A stretch of 5,361 bases of DNA from Alphaproteobacteria bacterium (GCA_021774355.1 JAJFJE010000210.1:1-5361), one strand, 5' to 3'; shown: positions 1-5,361, counted from the stretch's first letter. Notes: generated from the letters alone by a model not told the origin. Translations and numbers: made by a program.

Positions 1-488
1 GTGGCAAGGGCCGCCTCATGGGCGGCGCCGTCAATGCCGCGGGCCAGGCCCGACACGACCACCAGGCCGGCGGCGCCCAGGCCCTCGGCGATGTCCCGGG
101 CGAGCCGGCGGCCGGCGGCCGAAGCATTGCGGGCGCCGACCAGGGCGACGGCCGGACGGCGCACAAGATGCAGGTGGCCCAGGACCGACAGGGCCGGGGG
201 GCCGCCTTCGACCTGTTCCAGCAGCGGCGGATAATCGCCGTCCCCCAGCAACACAAGGCGGCCGCCCAGGGCCTCGACGGCGGCAATTTCCCGCAGCACC
301 TGTGCCCGGCCGGGAATTTTCGGCGCGGCCTTGGCGCCGCCGCGCCGTGCCAGGCCGGGTAACGCATCGAGGGCTGCGGCGGCGCCGCCGAAATGGCGCA
401 GCAATTCGCCATAGGCCACCGGGCCGACGGTCGGCGTCCGGATCAGCCGCAACCGGTCCAGCCGTTCTTCGGCGCTCAGGCCTGCCAC
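1..488 (-). CDS. dprA: DNA-processing protein DprA, N-terminal part (runs off left edge)
   Basis: The visible 162 residues are the N-terminal part of DprA/Smf, which binds single-stranded DNA in the cytoplasm and loads RecA onto it during natural transformation. Residues 1-60 look like the N-terminal helical (SAM/HhH-like) region, with the typical LRLIRTPTVGPV opening near 13-24. DGDYPPLL at 83-90 precedes the Rossmann-like DNA-binding fold. The fold's hallmarks are VALVGARNAS (114-123) and VVVSGLARGID (143-153), followed by AAH at 155-157. Full-length DprA is usually about 370 residues, so the second half lies outside the window. I chose the GTG at 488 because the in-frame TAA just upstream (494-492, which also ends plsY) excludes any longer form, and MAGLSAEERLDRL matches the usual family N-terminus. 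It starts 3 bases after plsY, so it is the fourth gene of the pyrB operon. Identification is firm; whether the organism is transformable cannot be judged here. Confidence 0.93.
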   Translation of the reverse strand, partial: MAGLSAEERLDRLRLIRTPTVGPVAYGELLRHFGGAAAALDALPGLARRGGAKAAPKIPGRAQVLREIAAVEALGGRLVLLGDGDYPPLLEQVEGGPPALSVLGHLHLVRRPAVALVGARNASAAGRRLARDIAEGLGAAGLVVVSGLARGIDGAAHEAALA

Positions 489-491
489 CGC

Positions 492-1112
492 TTAGCCACC
501 CGGCTTCGAGGCGCCGATGCGGGGCTCGGTCCCGGCCAGCAGGCGGCGGATATTCTCCTGGTGGCGCAGGGCGATCAGCGCGGCACAGGCCAGCGCCAGG
601 GCGGCGTCCCCCGGGGTTGCCAGGGCCAACGCCAGAATCGGGCCGAGGGCCGCGGCGCAGAGGGCGGCAAGGGAGGAGAAGCGGAAGAAATAGGCCACGG
701 CAACCCATACGGTGCAGCAGGCGGCACCCAGGGGCGGGGAGGCCGCCAGCATCAGGCCGAGAAAGGTGGCAACGCCCTTGCCGCCGCGGAAGCGCAGCCA
801 GACCGGATAGCAATGGCCGAGCAGGGCCCCGGCCCCGGCGATCAGGCCGATCGGGTGGGCAACCAGGGTGGCGAAGAGCAGGAACGCAATGGCACCCTTG
901 CCGCCATCCAGCAGCAGGGTCGCCAGGGCAAGGTCCTTGCGGCCGGTCCGCAGGACATTGGTGGTGCCGATGTTGCCCGAGCCGATTGCCCGGATGTCCC
1001 CGAGCCCGGCCACCTTGGTCAGCAGCAGGCCGAACGGGATCGAGCCGAGCAGGTAGCCGACGACCACGACGCCGACCAGGGTGCCCGCGGCGACCAGGGC
1101 CAGATCATCCAT
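492..1112 (-). CDS. plsY: Acyl-phosphate:glycerol-3-phosphate acyltransferase PlsY
   Basis: This 206-residue inner-membrane protein transfers the acyl group of acyl-phosphate (made by PlsX) to glycerol-3-phosphate. The product, lysophosphatidic acid, is the first intermediate of phospholipid synthesis. All family motifs are present: GSIPFG at 23-28, the glycine-rich GSGNIG followed by TNVLRT (44-56), LLDGGKG (67-73), GHCYPVWLRFRGGKGVAT (99-116), and a C-terminal RHQENIRRLLAGTE (183-196). Hydrophobic stretches near 5-33, 62-98, 114-143 and 146-182 fit the usual five-helix topology. Length is normal for the family. One small deviation is Thr50, where GSGNIGATN is the more usual form. The ATG at 1112 overlaps the stop of pyrX by one base (TGATG), and no strong ribosome binding site is visible, so translation is probably coupled. 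Assignment is secure. Confidence 0.97.
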   Translation of the reverse strand: MDDLALVAAGTLVGVVVVGYLLGSIPFGLLLTKVAGLGDIRAIGSGNIGTTNVLRTGRKDLALATLLLDGGKGAIAFLLFATLVAHPIGLIAGAGALLGHCYPVWLRFRGGKGVATFLGLMLAASPPLGAACCTVWVAVAYFFRFSSLAALCAAALGPILALALATPGDAALALACAALIALRHQENIRRLLAGTEPRIGASKPGG

Positions 1113-2443
1113 CAGCGTGGCCGCTCGTCGAAGACCGCCAGGCCGTCGACCACGGTCATCAGGACTTTACCGGTCACCGGCATCCCTTCATAGGGGGTGT
1201 TCTTGGACTTGCCGCGGAGCCGGTCGACATCGACCCGCCAGGGCTTTTCCGGGTCGAACAGCACCAGATCCGCCTTGGCCCCGGGGCGCACTTGCCCGCG
1301 CGACGCCAGGCCCAGCAGGCGCGCGGGCGTTGCCGTCATCGGGGCCAATATCTCGTTAAGCGACATGCCGTGATCATGATGCAAGTTCAGGGCGACTGGC
1401 AACATGGTCTCCAGGCCCGCCGCGCCGAACGCCGCCTGGGCGAAGGGCTGGCGCTTGGCCTCGACGTCCTGGGGCTGGTGGGCCGAGACGATGACGTCGA
1501 TGGTGCCGTCGCGGACGGCCTCGCGCACGGCGATGCGGTCCGCTTCTGCCCGCAACGGCGGCGAGACCTTGGCGAAGGTGCGGTAGTCGTGGACGGCATT
1601 GTCGTTGAGGGTGAAATAATGGGTCGCGGTGCCGCAGGTCACCGCCATGCCCCGTGCCTTGGCGGCGCGGATCAGGGCAATCGACTCGGCGCAGGTGACC
1701 AGGGCGACGTGGTAGCGGGCGCCGGTCAGGGCAACCAGCCGCAGGTCGCGCTCGATGATGATCGCTTCGGCGGCGGTCGGGATGCCCGTCAGGCCCAGGC
1801 GGGTGGCGGTTTCGCCCTCGTTCATCTGCCCGTCGCGGGCAAGCGAGGGGTCTTCGGCGTGTTGGATCACCAGCTTGCCGAACAGGGTGGAGTAGGCGAG
1901 CGCCCGGCGCATCACCCGGGCCGAGGCGACGGCACGGTCGCCATCGGTGAAGGCGACGGCGCCGGCCTCGGTCAACAGCCCCATCTCGGCCATTTCCTCG
2001 CCCCGGCAGCCCTTGGTGATCGCGGCCATGGGCTGGACCCGGACCAGGCTGTTCTCCCGGGCCCGGCGCTCGACATATTCGACGATCGCCGCCTGGTCGA
2101 TCGGCGGATCGGTATTGGGCAGGCAGATCAGGGTGGTGATGCCGCCGGCGGCGGCTGCCCGGCTGCCGCTGGAAAAGCTTTCCTTGTGCTCGGCACCGGG
2201 TTCGCCGATGGCGGCCTGCATGTCGATCAGGCCCGGCGCCAGCGGCAGGCCCAGGCAATCGACCCGCCCGATGCCCTCGGGCACGCCCTCGGCGAACAGG
2301 CCGGGACCCAGGTCCACGACACGGTCGCCCTCGGTCAGCAAGGCCCCCATGGCATCGAGGCCGCTGGCCGGATCGAGCAGCCGGGCGTTGACATAGGCGA
2401 CCCGGGTGCCCGGGGCCGCGCCGGGATTGGCCCGCCGGGTCAC
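1112..2443 (-). CDS. pyrX: Non-catalytic dihydroorotase homologue (PyrX/PyrC', usually annotated PyrC)
   Basis: This 443-residue protein has the amidohydrolase fold of type I dihydroorotase, but the active site has been lost. The metal-binding HxH and substrate Arg of the usual DMHVHLREPG read DMQAAIGEPG (74-83): Gln76, Ala78 and Gly80 replace His, His and Arg. The later metal-ligand His of the HVS motif is Leu248 (YHVALVTC). The catalytic Asp of TDHAPH is Ala321 (SAHQPQ). Features that do survive are LPNTDP (108-113), FTDGD (165-169), QHAED (194-198), MNEG (207-210), FGAAGLETMLP (339-349) and a C-terminal TPARLLGL-GAKADLVLFD region. From the family, such PyrX proteins (described as PyrC' in Pseudomonas) do not hydrolyse dihydroorotate. 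They form a complex with PyrB and are needed for its assembly or activity. The GTG start at 2443 overlaps the pyrB stop as GTGA, which suits equimolar synthesis with PyrB. The reading frame is open far upstream of this start, but only as a shadow of pyrB. The fold is certain; loss of catalysis is inferred from the residues. Confidence 0.92.
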   Translation of the reverse strand: MTRRANPGAAPGTRVAYVNARLLDPASGLDAMGALLTEGDRVVDLGPGLFAEGVPEGIGRVDCLGLPLAPGLIDMQAAIGEPGAEHKESFSSGSRAAAAGGITTLICLPNTDPPIDQAAIVEYVERRARENSLVRVQPMAAITKGCRGEEMAEMGLLTEAGAVAFTDGDRAVASARVMRRALAYSTLFGKLVIQHAEDPSLARDGQMNEGETATRLGLTGIPTAAEAIIIERDLRLVALTGARYHVALVTCAESIALIRAAKARGMAVTCGTATHYFTLNDNAVHDYRTFAKVSPPLRAEADRIAVREAVRDGTIDVIVSAHQPQDVEAKRQPFAQAAFGAAGLETMLPVALNLHHDHGMSLNEILAPMTATPARLLGLASRGQVRPGAKADLVLFDPEKPWRVDVDRLRGKSKNTPYEGMPVTGKVLMTVVDGLAVFDERPR

Positions 2444-3408
2444 GACGCCGCCCCGTTCAGATTGGGCAGGTGGCGCCCCAGGGCGTCCAGGCAGGCCATG
2501 CGCACGGCGACGCCCATCTCGACCTGTTCGCGGATCACCGAGCGGTTGATGTCGTCGGCTACCAGGCTGTCGATTTCGACGCCTCGGTTCATCGGCCCGG
2601 GATGCATGATCAGGGCATCGGGCTTGGCCAGTTCGAGCTTGGACTGGTCGAGCCCGTAGAGCTGGAAATATTCCCGCAGCGACGGCACATAGGAGCCCTG
2701 CATGCGTTCGATCTGCAGGCGCAGCATCATCACGATATCGACCCCGTTCAGGCCCTTGCGCATATCGTGGTGAACCGTCACGCCAAGGGCCTCGACCGCC
2801 GCCGGGACCAGGGTCGGCGGGCCGATGACGCGGACCTCGGCGCCCATGGTGTTGAGCAGGATGATGTTTGAGCGCGCCACCCGGGAATGCAGAATGTCGC
2901 CACAGATGGCCACCACCTGGCCATCCAGATGGCCCCGGCGGCGGCGGATGGTCAGGGCGTCGAGCAGGGCCTGGGTGGGATGCTCGTGGGCGCCGTCGCC
3001 GGCATTGATGACGGCGCAGCCGACCTTTTGGGAGAGCAGTTGGACCGCCCCCGAATCGCCGTGCCGGACGACCAGCACGTCGGGGTGCATGGCATTCAGC
3101 GTCATCGCCGTATCGAGCAGGGTCTCGCCCTTCTGCACCGAGGAGCGGGCGACCGCCATGTTGATGACGTCGGCCCCCAGGCGCTTGCCGGCCAGTTCGA
3201 ACGAGGTCGAGGTCCGGGTCGAGGCTTCGAAGAACAGATTGACCTGGGTGCGCCCACGCAGCACGGCGCGCTTCTTGTCGATCTGCCGGTTCTGCTCGAC
3301 ATAGGCGTCGGCCAGATCGAGCAGATAGGCGATCTCGGGGGGATGCAACCCCTCGATGCCAAGAAGATGCCGGTGCGGATAGCCCGCGGGAGAGGCCGTG
3401 TCGTTCAT
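2440..3408 (-). CDS. pyrB: Aspartate carbamoyltransferase catalytic chain PyrB
   Basis: This cytoplasmic enzyme of de novo pyrimidine synthesis condenses carbamoyl phosphate with aspartate to carbamoyl aspartate. The 322 residues carry every key motif: the carbamoyl-phosphate loop FFEASTRTSTSFE (59-71), the SVQKGET loop with the catalytic Lys (90-96), RHGDSGA (115-121), AGDGAHEHPTQALLD (136-150) with the active-site His and HPTQ, ICGDILHSRVARSN (168-181), the aspartate-binding MLRLQIERM (228-236), and MHPGPMNRGVEI (268-279). The catalytic machinery looks intact. The ATG at 3408 gives the normal N-terminus; a longer open frame to base 3540 adds 44 residues unlike the family and would cross the divergent control region. 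No Shine-Dalgarno sequence precedes the ATG, in keeping with a nearly leaderless mRNA. It is the first gene of the operon and is followed by pyrX with a 4-base overlap, the arrangement seen for PyrB-PyrX dodecamers. No pyrI regulatory chain is present. Confidence 0.98.
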   Translation of the reverse strand: MNDTASPAGYPHRHLLGIEGLHPPEIAYLLDLADAYVEQNRQIDKKRAVLRGRTQVNLFFEASTRTSTSFELAGKRLGADVINMAVARSSVQKGETLLDTAMTLNAMHPDVLVVRHGDSGAVQLLSQKVGCAVINAGDGAHEHPTQALLDALTIRRRRGHLDGQVVAICGDILHSRVARSNIILLNTMGAEVRVIGPPTLVPAAVEALGVTVHHDMRKGLNGVDIVMMLRLQIERMQGSYVPSLREYFQLYGLDQSKLELAKPDALIMHPGPMNRGVEIDSLVADDINRSVIREQVEMGVAVRMACLDALGRHLPNLNGAAS

Positions 3409-3411
3409 CGC

Positions 3412-3447
3412 GGCCGACTCTATAGGCCGGGTGCCGCGCGGCGACAA
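3412..3447 (-). promoter_or_regulatory. Putative sigma70-type promoter of the pyrB-pyrX-plsY-dprA operon
   Basis: Read on the minus strand, TTGTCG (3447-3442) and TATAGA (3424-3419) are separated by exactly 17 bases. Each box matches the housekeeping consensus at 4 of 6 positions. Transcription would start near 3413-3411, only about 3-5 bases before the pyrB ATG at 3408. That agrees with the absence of a ribosome binding site there and leaves no room for an attenuator leader. TATAGA stands out in otherwise GC-rich DNA. This is a motif-based inference. Confidence 0.45.
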
Positions 3448-3459
3448 GGCCCGGCAGGT

Positions 3460-3484
3460 GGAACCATGACGCCGCCCTGGCGTT
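3460..3484 (+). promoter_or_regulatory. EcfG-type general stress promoter upstream of the DUF883 gene
   Basis: GGAAC at 3460-3464 and CGTT at 3481-3484 are separated by 16 bases. This is an exact match to the promoter consensus of the alphaproteobacterial general stress sigma factor EcfG (GGAAC-N16/17-CGTT). The base after GGAAC is also C, as in the extended consensus. The site lies correctly in the intergenic gap, faces the downstream gene, and would give a 5' leader of roughly 35 bases including its Shine-Dalgarno sequence. No competing sigma70 promoter for that gene is evident. Confidence 0.7.
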
Positions 3485-3513
3485 TCCTTGGTACGACCGC
3501 ACTGCAGCGAGCG

Positions 3514-3520
3514 AAGGAGA
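3514..3520 (+). promoter_or_regulatory. Shine-Dalgarno sequence fixing the DUF883 gene start
   Basis: AAGGAGA matches the anti-Shine-Dalgarno complement AAGGAGG at 6 of 7 positions and sits 6 bases before the ATG at 3527. It selects that ATG over an upstream in-frame TTG at 3488. Confidence 0.85.
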
Positions 3521-3526
3521 ATTGCC

Positions 3527-3850
3527 ATGGTAAGCCGCAATTTCGACCGCGATATCGATCATCTGGCCAAGGGGCTGGAGGAGGTCCGTGCCGTCATGGC
3601 GGGTCTGACCCGGCGGATGGATTCGCGCAACGGCGCCGCGATCGAAGACGATGCCGAAGGGGTTCTGAACCGTGCCGCCGTCGGCGCGCGCCGCCTGGGC
3701 GAAGAGGCTTCTGGACTGGCCCGGAAATCGGCCGCCGGGGTACGGGCTGGCGCGTCCACGATCAAGGGCGAAATCGACGCCCGGCCGCTGACCAGTGTCG
3801 CCATCGCCGCGGCGGCGGGTTACCTGGCCGGCCGCTTTCTCGGCCGCTGA
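3527..3850 (+). CDS. DUF883 family (ElaB/YqjD-like) membrane-anchored protein
   Basis: This is a 107-residue protein with the DUF883 layout. A charged, largely helical N-terminal two thirds (about 1-85, alternating acidic and basic residues, probably coiled-coil) leads into a C-terminal anchor of small residues at 87-106, RPLTSVAIAAAAGYLAGRFLGR-like, with a glycine-zipper pattern and a terminal Gly-Arg. In the family, E. coli YqjD and ElaB are inner-membrane, C-tail-anchored proteins induced in stationary phase and associated with ribosomes; the same role here is inference. It has a strong ribosome binding site and an EcfG-type promoter upstream, which suggests stress or stationary-phase induction. 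The next gene begins 10 bases after its stop and encodes a two-helix membrane protein, echoing the yqjD-yqjE order of enterobacteria. No truncation is apparent. Family placement is confident; molecular function is not. Confidence 0.85.
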   Translation: MVSRNFDRDIDHLAKGLEEVRAVMAGLTRRMDSRNGAAIEDDAEGVLNRAAVGARRLGEEASGLARKSAAGVRAGASTIKGEIDARPLTSVAIAAAAGYLAGRFLGR

Positions 3851-3860
3851 CCGGCGGCCG

Positions 3861-4232
3861 GTGAGGTCCGTGCTGACCGCCACCATCGCCCATCTGGTCG
3901 AACCCGTCGGCCGCTGCCTGGAAGCGGCGGCCGGGCGGGCGGCCCGCCGCACCGCCTGGATCGCCGCGACCCTCAGTGTCGGCCTGGCGGCCCTGGGATT
4001 TTTCTGTGCCGCGCTCTATCTCGTGCTGCTGCCGGCCCTGGGCGCCGCCGGGGCGGCCGCATCGGTGGGCGGCCTGCTGGCCGTCATCGGGACCGGCATC
4101 GGCCTGCTGCTGCTTCGCCCCGCGGCACCGGCGCCCCCGGCCGGTCGTGCCGATCAGGTCCAGGACCTGGTGGCCATTGCCCTTGCGGTGGCCGACGGCT
4201 TTGCCGCCGGGCGCGCCGCCCGCAACAGCTAG
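3861..4232 (+). CDS. Small two-helix membrane protein, YqjE/holin superfamily III-like
   Basis: This 123-residue protein has an amphipathic N-terminus (1-30, with Arg-rich AAAGRAARR just before the membrane), two hydrophobic helices near 33-58 and 62-86, then a Pro/Ala linker (88-96) and a short C-terminal helix (98-121). The two adjacent membrane helices, the size, and the position directly after a DUF883 gene resemble YqjE-type proteins of the putative holin-like DUF1469 family. I see no catalytic motif, and 'holin' here is a family label rather than evidence of lysis. I chose the GTG at 3861, 10 bases after the upstream stop. A second GTG at 3870 has a GAGG only 3 bases before it and would shorten the protein by three residues. 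It probably shares the EcfG-driven transcript of the preceding gene. The gene converges on mscL with a 25-30 base gap and no obvious terminator. Confidence 0.72.
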   Translation: MRSVLTATIAHLVEPVGRCLEAAAGRAARRTAWIAATLSVGLAALGFFCAALYLVLLPALGAAGAAASVGGLLAVIGTGIGLLLLRPAAPAPPAGRADQVQDLVAIALAVADGFAAGRAARNS

Positions 4233-4258
4233 GACGTCTTCGGCCGGATCGGCGCGCC

Positions 4259-4687
4259 TCAGCCTGGCGGCCGGCCGGCCAGCAGGTTCCTGATCTCTTC
4301 CAGCAACACCTCGGCGCGTGGCGGGGGCGGGGGCACCGAAGGCGCCGCCGCCGGGGGCGGCGCGACCAGGCGGTTGATCTGGCGCACCACGAAGAAGACC
4401 GCCAGCGCCACGATGGTAAAATCCAGCACCGTGTTGATGAAGGCGCCATAGGCGATTACCGGCAGGCCGGCATCCCGCGCGGCCACCAGGCTGGCCGGAC
4501 CGGTTCCGGACAGGTCGATGAACAGATCCGAGAAATCGAGGCCGCCCAGCGCCAGGCCGATCGGCGGCATGATGATATCGTTGACCAGGGAGGTGACGAT
4601 CTTGCCGAACGCCACCCCGATGATCACGCCGATCGCCAGGTCGATGACATTGCCCCTCAGGGCAAAGGCCTTGAACTCCTTCAGCAT
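4259..4687 (-). CDS. mscL: Large-conductance mechanosensitive channel MscL
   Basis: This inner-membrane channel opens under high membrane tension and releases solutes during hypo-osmotic shock. The 142 residues begin with the typical N-terminal amphipathic helix MLKEFKAFALRGNVIDLA. TM1 follows (about 15-43, with IGVIIGVAFGKIVTSLVNDI containing the pore-lining Gly and Val residues), then PPIGLALGG (41-49), a periplasmic loop (51-78), TM2 (about 79-105, AYGAFINTVLDFTIVALAVF), and the C-terminal bundle helix EVLLEEIRNLL (126-136). Length is close to the usual 136. The linker between TM2 and the cytoplasmic helix is unusually rich in proline (109-123, including five consecutive prolines). The ATG at 4687 gives the conserved MLKEF start and has GGGAG 8 bases upstream. 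A longer in-frame ATG at 4729 would add 14 non-family residues and is rejected. It is probably a single-gene unit, convergent with the plus-strand pair. Confidence 0.97.
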   Translation of the reverse strand: MLKEFKAFALRGNVIDLAIGVIIGVAFGKIVTSLVNDIIMPPIGLALGGLDFSDLFIDLSGTGPASLVAARDAGLPVIAYGAFINTVLDFTIVALAVFFVVRQINRLVAPPPAAAPSVPPPPPRAEVLLEEIRNLLAGRPPG

Positions 4688-4695
4688 GACCGATG

Positions 4696-4700
4696 CTCCC
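4696..4700 (-). promoter_or_regulatory. Ribosome binding site of mscL
   Basis: On the minus strand GGGAG lies 8 bases before the ATG at 4687. It supports that start over the in-frame ATG at 4729, which lacks a properly spaced site. Confidence 0.65.
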
Positions 4701-4738
4701 GTGTCGTGGCAGATGCTGCAGGCCGCCATTGTTCCGAC

Positions 4739-4755
4739 GCGCAGGGCCGCTGCGC
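4739..4755. other. Inverted repeat between yceI-family gene and mscL
   Basis: GCGCAG and CTGCGC form a perfect 6-bp stem around a 5-base loop. The repeat starts about 40 bases downstream of the YceI-family stop and about 50 bases upstream of mscL. No T-run follows on either strand, so it could be a factor-dependent or weak terminator for the YceI gene, or simply a chance stem in GC-rich DNA. Confidence 0.25.
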
Positions 4756-4795
4756 AAGCCGCTTTGTTGCCGGCGCCGGGCGGTCGATCAGGCGC

Positions 4796-5361
4796 TCATT
4801 TGGGCGCGGCCAGGGGCGGACCGGTGAATTCCGCCTCGATTGCGACCGCGACCAGGTCGCCGACCCCCATGGTCGTGCCGGGGGCCGGAATGCCGGCCGC
4901 GATGCCGAAGACCGAGCGGCGGATCGTGCCCGTGGCCGAGAAGCCGATCCGCGCCTGGGGTTCCATCGGGTGGCCGGCATAGCCGCCGTTGAAAGTGGCC
5001 TCGAGGGTGATCGGCGCGGTGATGCCGTGCAGGGTGAAATCGCCGGTGATCAGGGCGGTGCTGGCGCCGGTCCGCTCCACCTTGGTCGAGCGGAAGGTGA
5101 TGGTCGGGAACTGCCCGGCGTCGAGCCATTCGCTGCCGAGCAATTGGGCGACGAAGCCGGCGGGCGGATTTTCCAGTTCGAGCGAACGGGCATCGACGGT
5201 CGCCGTGACCTGGGCCGCCGCGGGGGCTGCCGGATCGAAGCTCAGGTTGGCGTCGAAGTCCCCGAAGCGGCCGGTATAGTTGGAAAAGCCCAGATGGTTG
5301 ATGCGGAAGACCAGGCTGGCGTGGCTCTTGTCGAGGCTGTAGCTGCCCGCGGGGGCGGGCG
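4796..5361 (-). CDS. YceI family lipocalin-like protein, N-terminus beyond right edge
   Basis: The visible 187 residues form nearly all of a YceI domain, an eight-stranded lipocalin-like barrel that in characterised members binds a polyisoprenoid or similar lipid and is usually periplasmic. The domain opens with AGSYSLDKSHASLVFRINHL (4-23, visible numbering), continues with FSNYTGRFGDFDANLSFDP (25-43), the strand VTATVDARSLELEN (51-64), the typical FVAQLLGSEWLDAGQFPTITF (69-89), TGDFTLHGITAPITLEATF (101-119), GFSATGTIRRSVFG (134-147), and VGDLVAVAIEAEF near the end. The RS-FG motif has Val where Asp is common in the family. The N-terminal segment, where a signal peptide would lie, is outside the window, so export cannot be checked. 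The reading frame is open across the window edge. It lies upstream of mscL on the same strand, but a 108-base gap and mscL's own ribosome binding site suggest separate units. The ligand is unknown. Confidence 0.94.
   Translation of the reverse strand, partial: PAPAGSYSLDKSHASLVFRINHLGFSNYTGRFGDFDANLSFDPAAPAAAQVTATVDARSLELENPPAGFVAQLLGSEWLDAGQFPTITFRSTKVERTGASTALITGDFTLHGITAPITLEATFNGGYAGHPMEPQARIGFSATGTIRRSVFGIAAGIPAPGTTMGVGDLVAVAIEAEFTGPPLAAPK

Noticed and set aside
302..2659. A 785-codon open frame on the plus strand opposite plsY, pyrX and pyrB
   Set aside because: Its product is Arg/Pro/Gly-rich low-complexity sequence with no family resemblance. It lies entirely antisense to well-recognised genes; long antisense frames are expected at this GC content.
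3409..3540. A 44-residue N-terminal extension of PyrB starting at 3540
   Set aside because: The extension does not resemble PyrB, covers the divergent promoters and the start of the DUF883 gene, and the ATG at 3408 gives the normal family N-terminus.
1112..3952. A 946-codon minus-strand frame suggesting a giant fusion ending in the dihydroorotase-like protein
   Set aside because: Only the last 443 residues resemble a protein family. The upstream part is the pyrB region read in the wrong frame, and the GTGA junction at 2443-2440 explains the true start.
4233..4280. Possible bidirectional terminator between the holin-like gene and mscL, including the palindrome GGCCGGCCGGCC at 4269-4280
   Set aside because: The palindrome lies inside the mscL coding end, the intergenic stems are only about 4 bp, and there is no T-run on either strand.
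4688..4729. A longer MscL start at 4729
   Set aside because: The added 14 residues precede the conserved MLKEF start, and the ATG at 4687 has a well-spaced GGGAG.
4728..4757. Possible sigma70 promoter for mscL (TTGCGC-N18-AACAAT on the minus strand)
   Set aside because: The -35 box matches only 3 of 6 positions and the spacing is 18; too weak to annotate. A GGAAC at 4735-4731 on the same strand has no CGTT at 16-17 bases, so it is not an EcfG site.

Overview
The window is very GC-rich (roughly 70% by eye), densely coded, and reads like ordinary chromosome of an alphaproteobacterium, most plausibly of the Rhodospirillales/Sphingomonadales/Rhizobiales side. The evidence is the gene order pyrB - pyrC-like (pyrX) - plsY - dprA, the style of the proteins, and a perfect match to the alphaproteobacterial general-stress (EcfG) promoter. 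I see no insertion sequence, phage, CRISPR array, tRNA or rRNA.

Layout. (1) Bases 1-3408, minus strand: a tightly packed four-gene operon read right to left, pyrB (aspartate carbamoyltransferase), pyrX (a dihydroorotase-fold protein that has lost its catalytic residues), plsY (acyl-phosphate:glycerol-3-phosphate acyltransferase) and dprA (DNA-processing protein, cut by the left edge). Junctions are a 4-base GTGA overlap, a 1-base TGATG overlap and a 3-base gap, so translation is probably coupled. (2) Bases 3409-3526: a compact divergent control region. A sigma70-like promoter faces left and would give pyrB an almost leaderless mRNA. An EcfG-type promoter (GGAAC-N16-CGTTT) faces right. (3) Bases 3527-4232, plus strand: a DUF883 (ElaB/YqjD-like) membrane-anchored protein followed by a small two-helix membrane protein resembling YqjE/holin superfamily III, probably one stress-induced transcription unit. 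(4) Bases 4259-4687, minus strand: mscL, convergent with the previous pair. (5) Bases 4796-5361, minus strand: a YceI-family protein cut by the right edge.

How the parts fit. PyrB makes carbamoyl aspartate in pyrimidine synthesis. PyrX most likely serves as its structural partner, which implies that an active dihydroorotase is encoded elsewhere. PlsY and DprA (membrane lipid synthesis; ssDNA handling during transformation) ride in the same transcript without an obvious metabolic link. The right half (DUF883 pair, MscL, YceI) has an envelope and stress flavour, but only the DUF883 pair shows a stress promoter.

No clearly novel system is visible. The points most worth a second look are the dead-enzyme signature of PyrX, the EcfG promoter in front of the YqjD/YqjE-like pair, and the nearly leaderless pyrB start.
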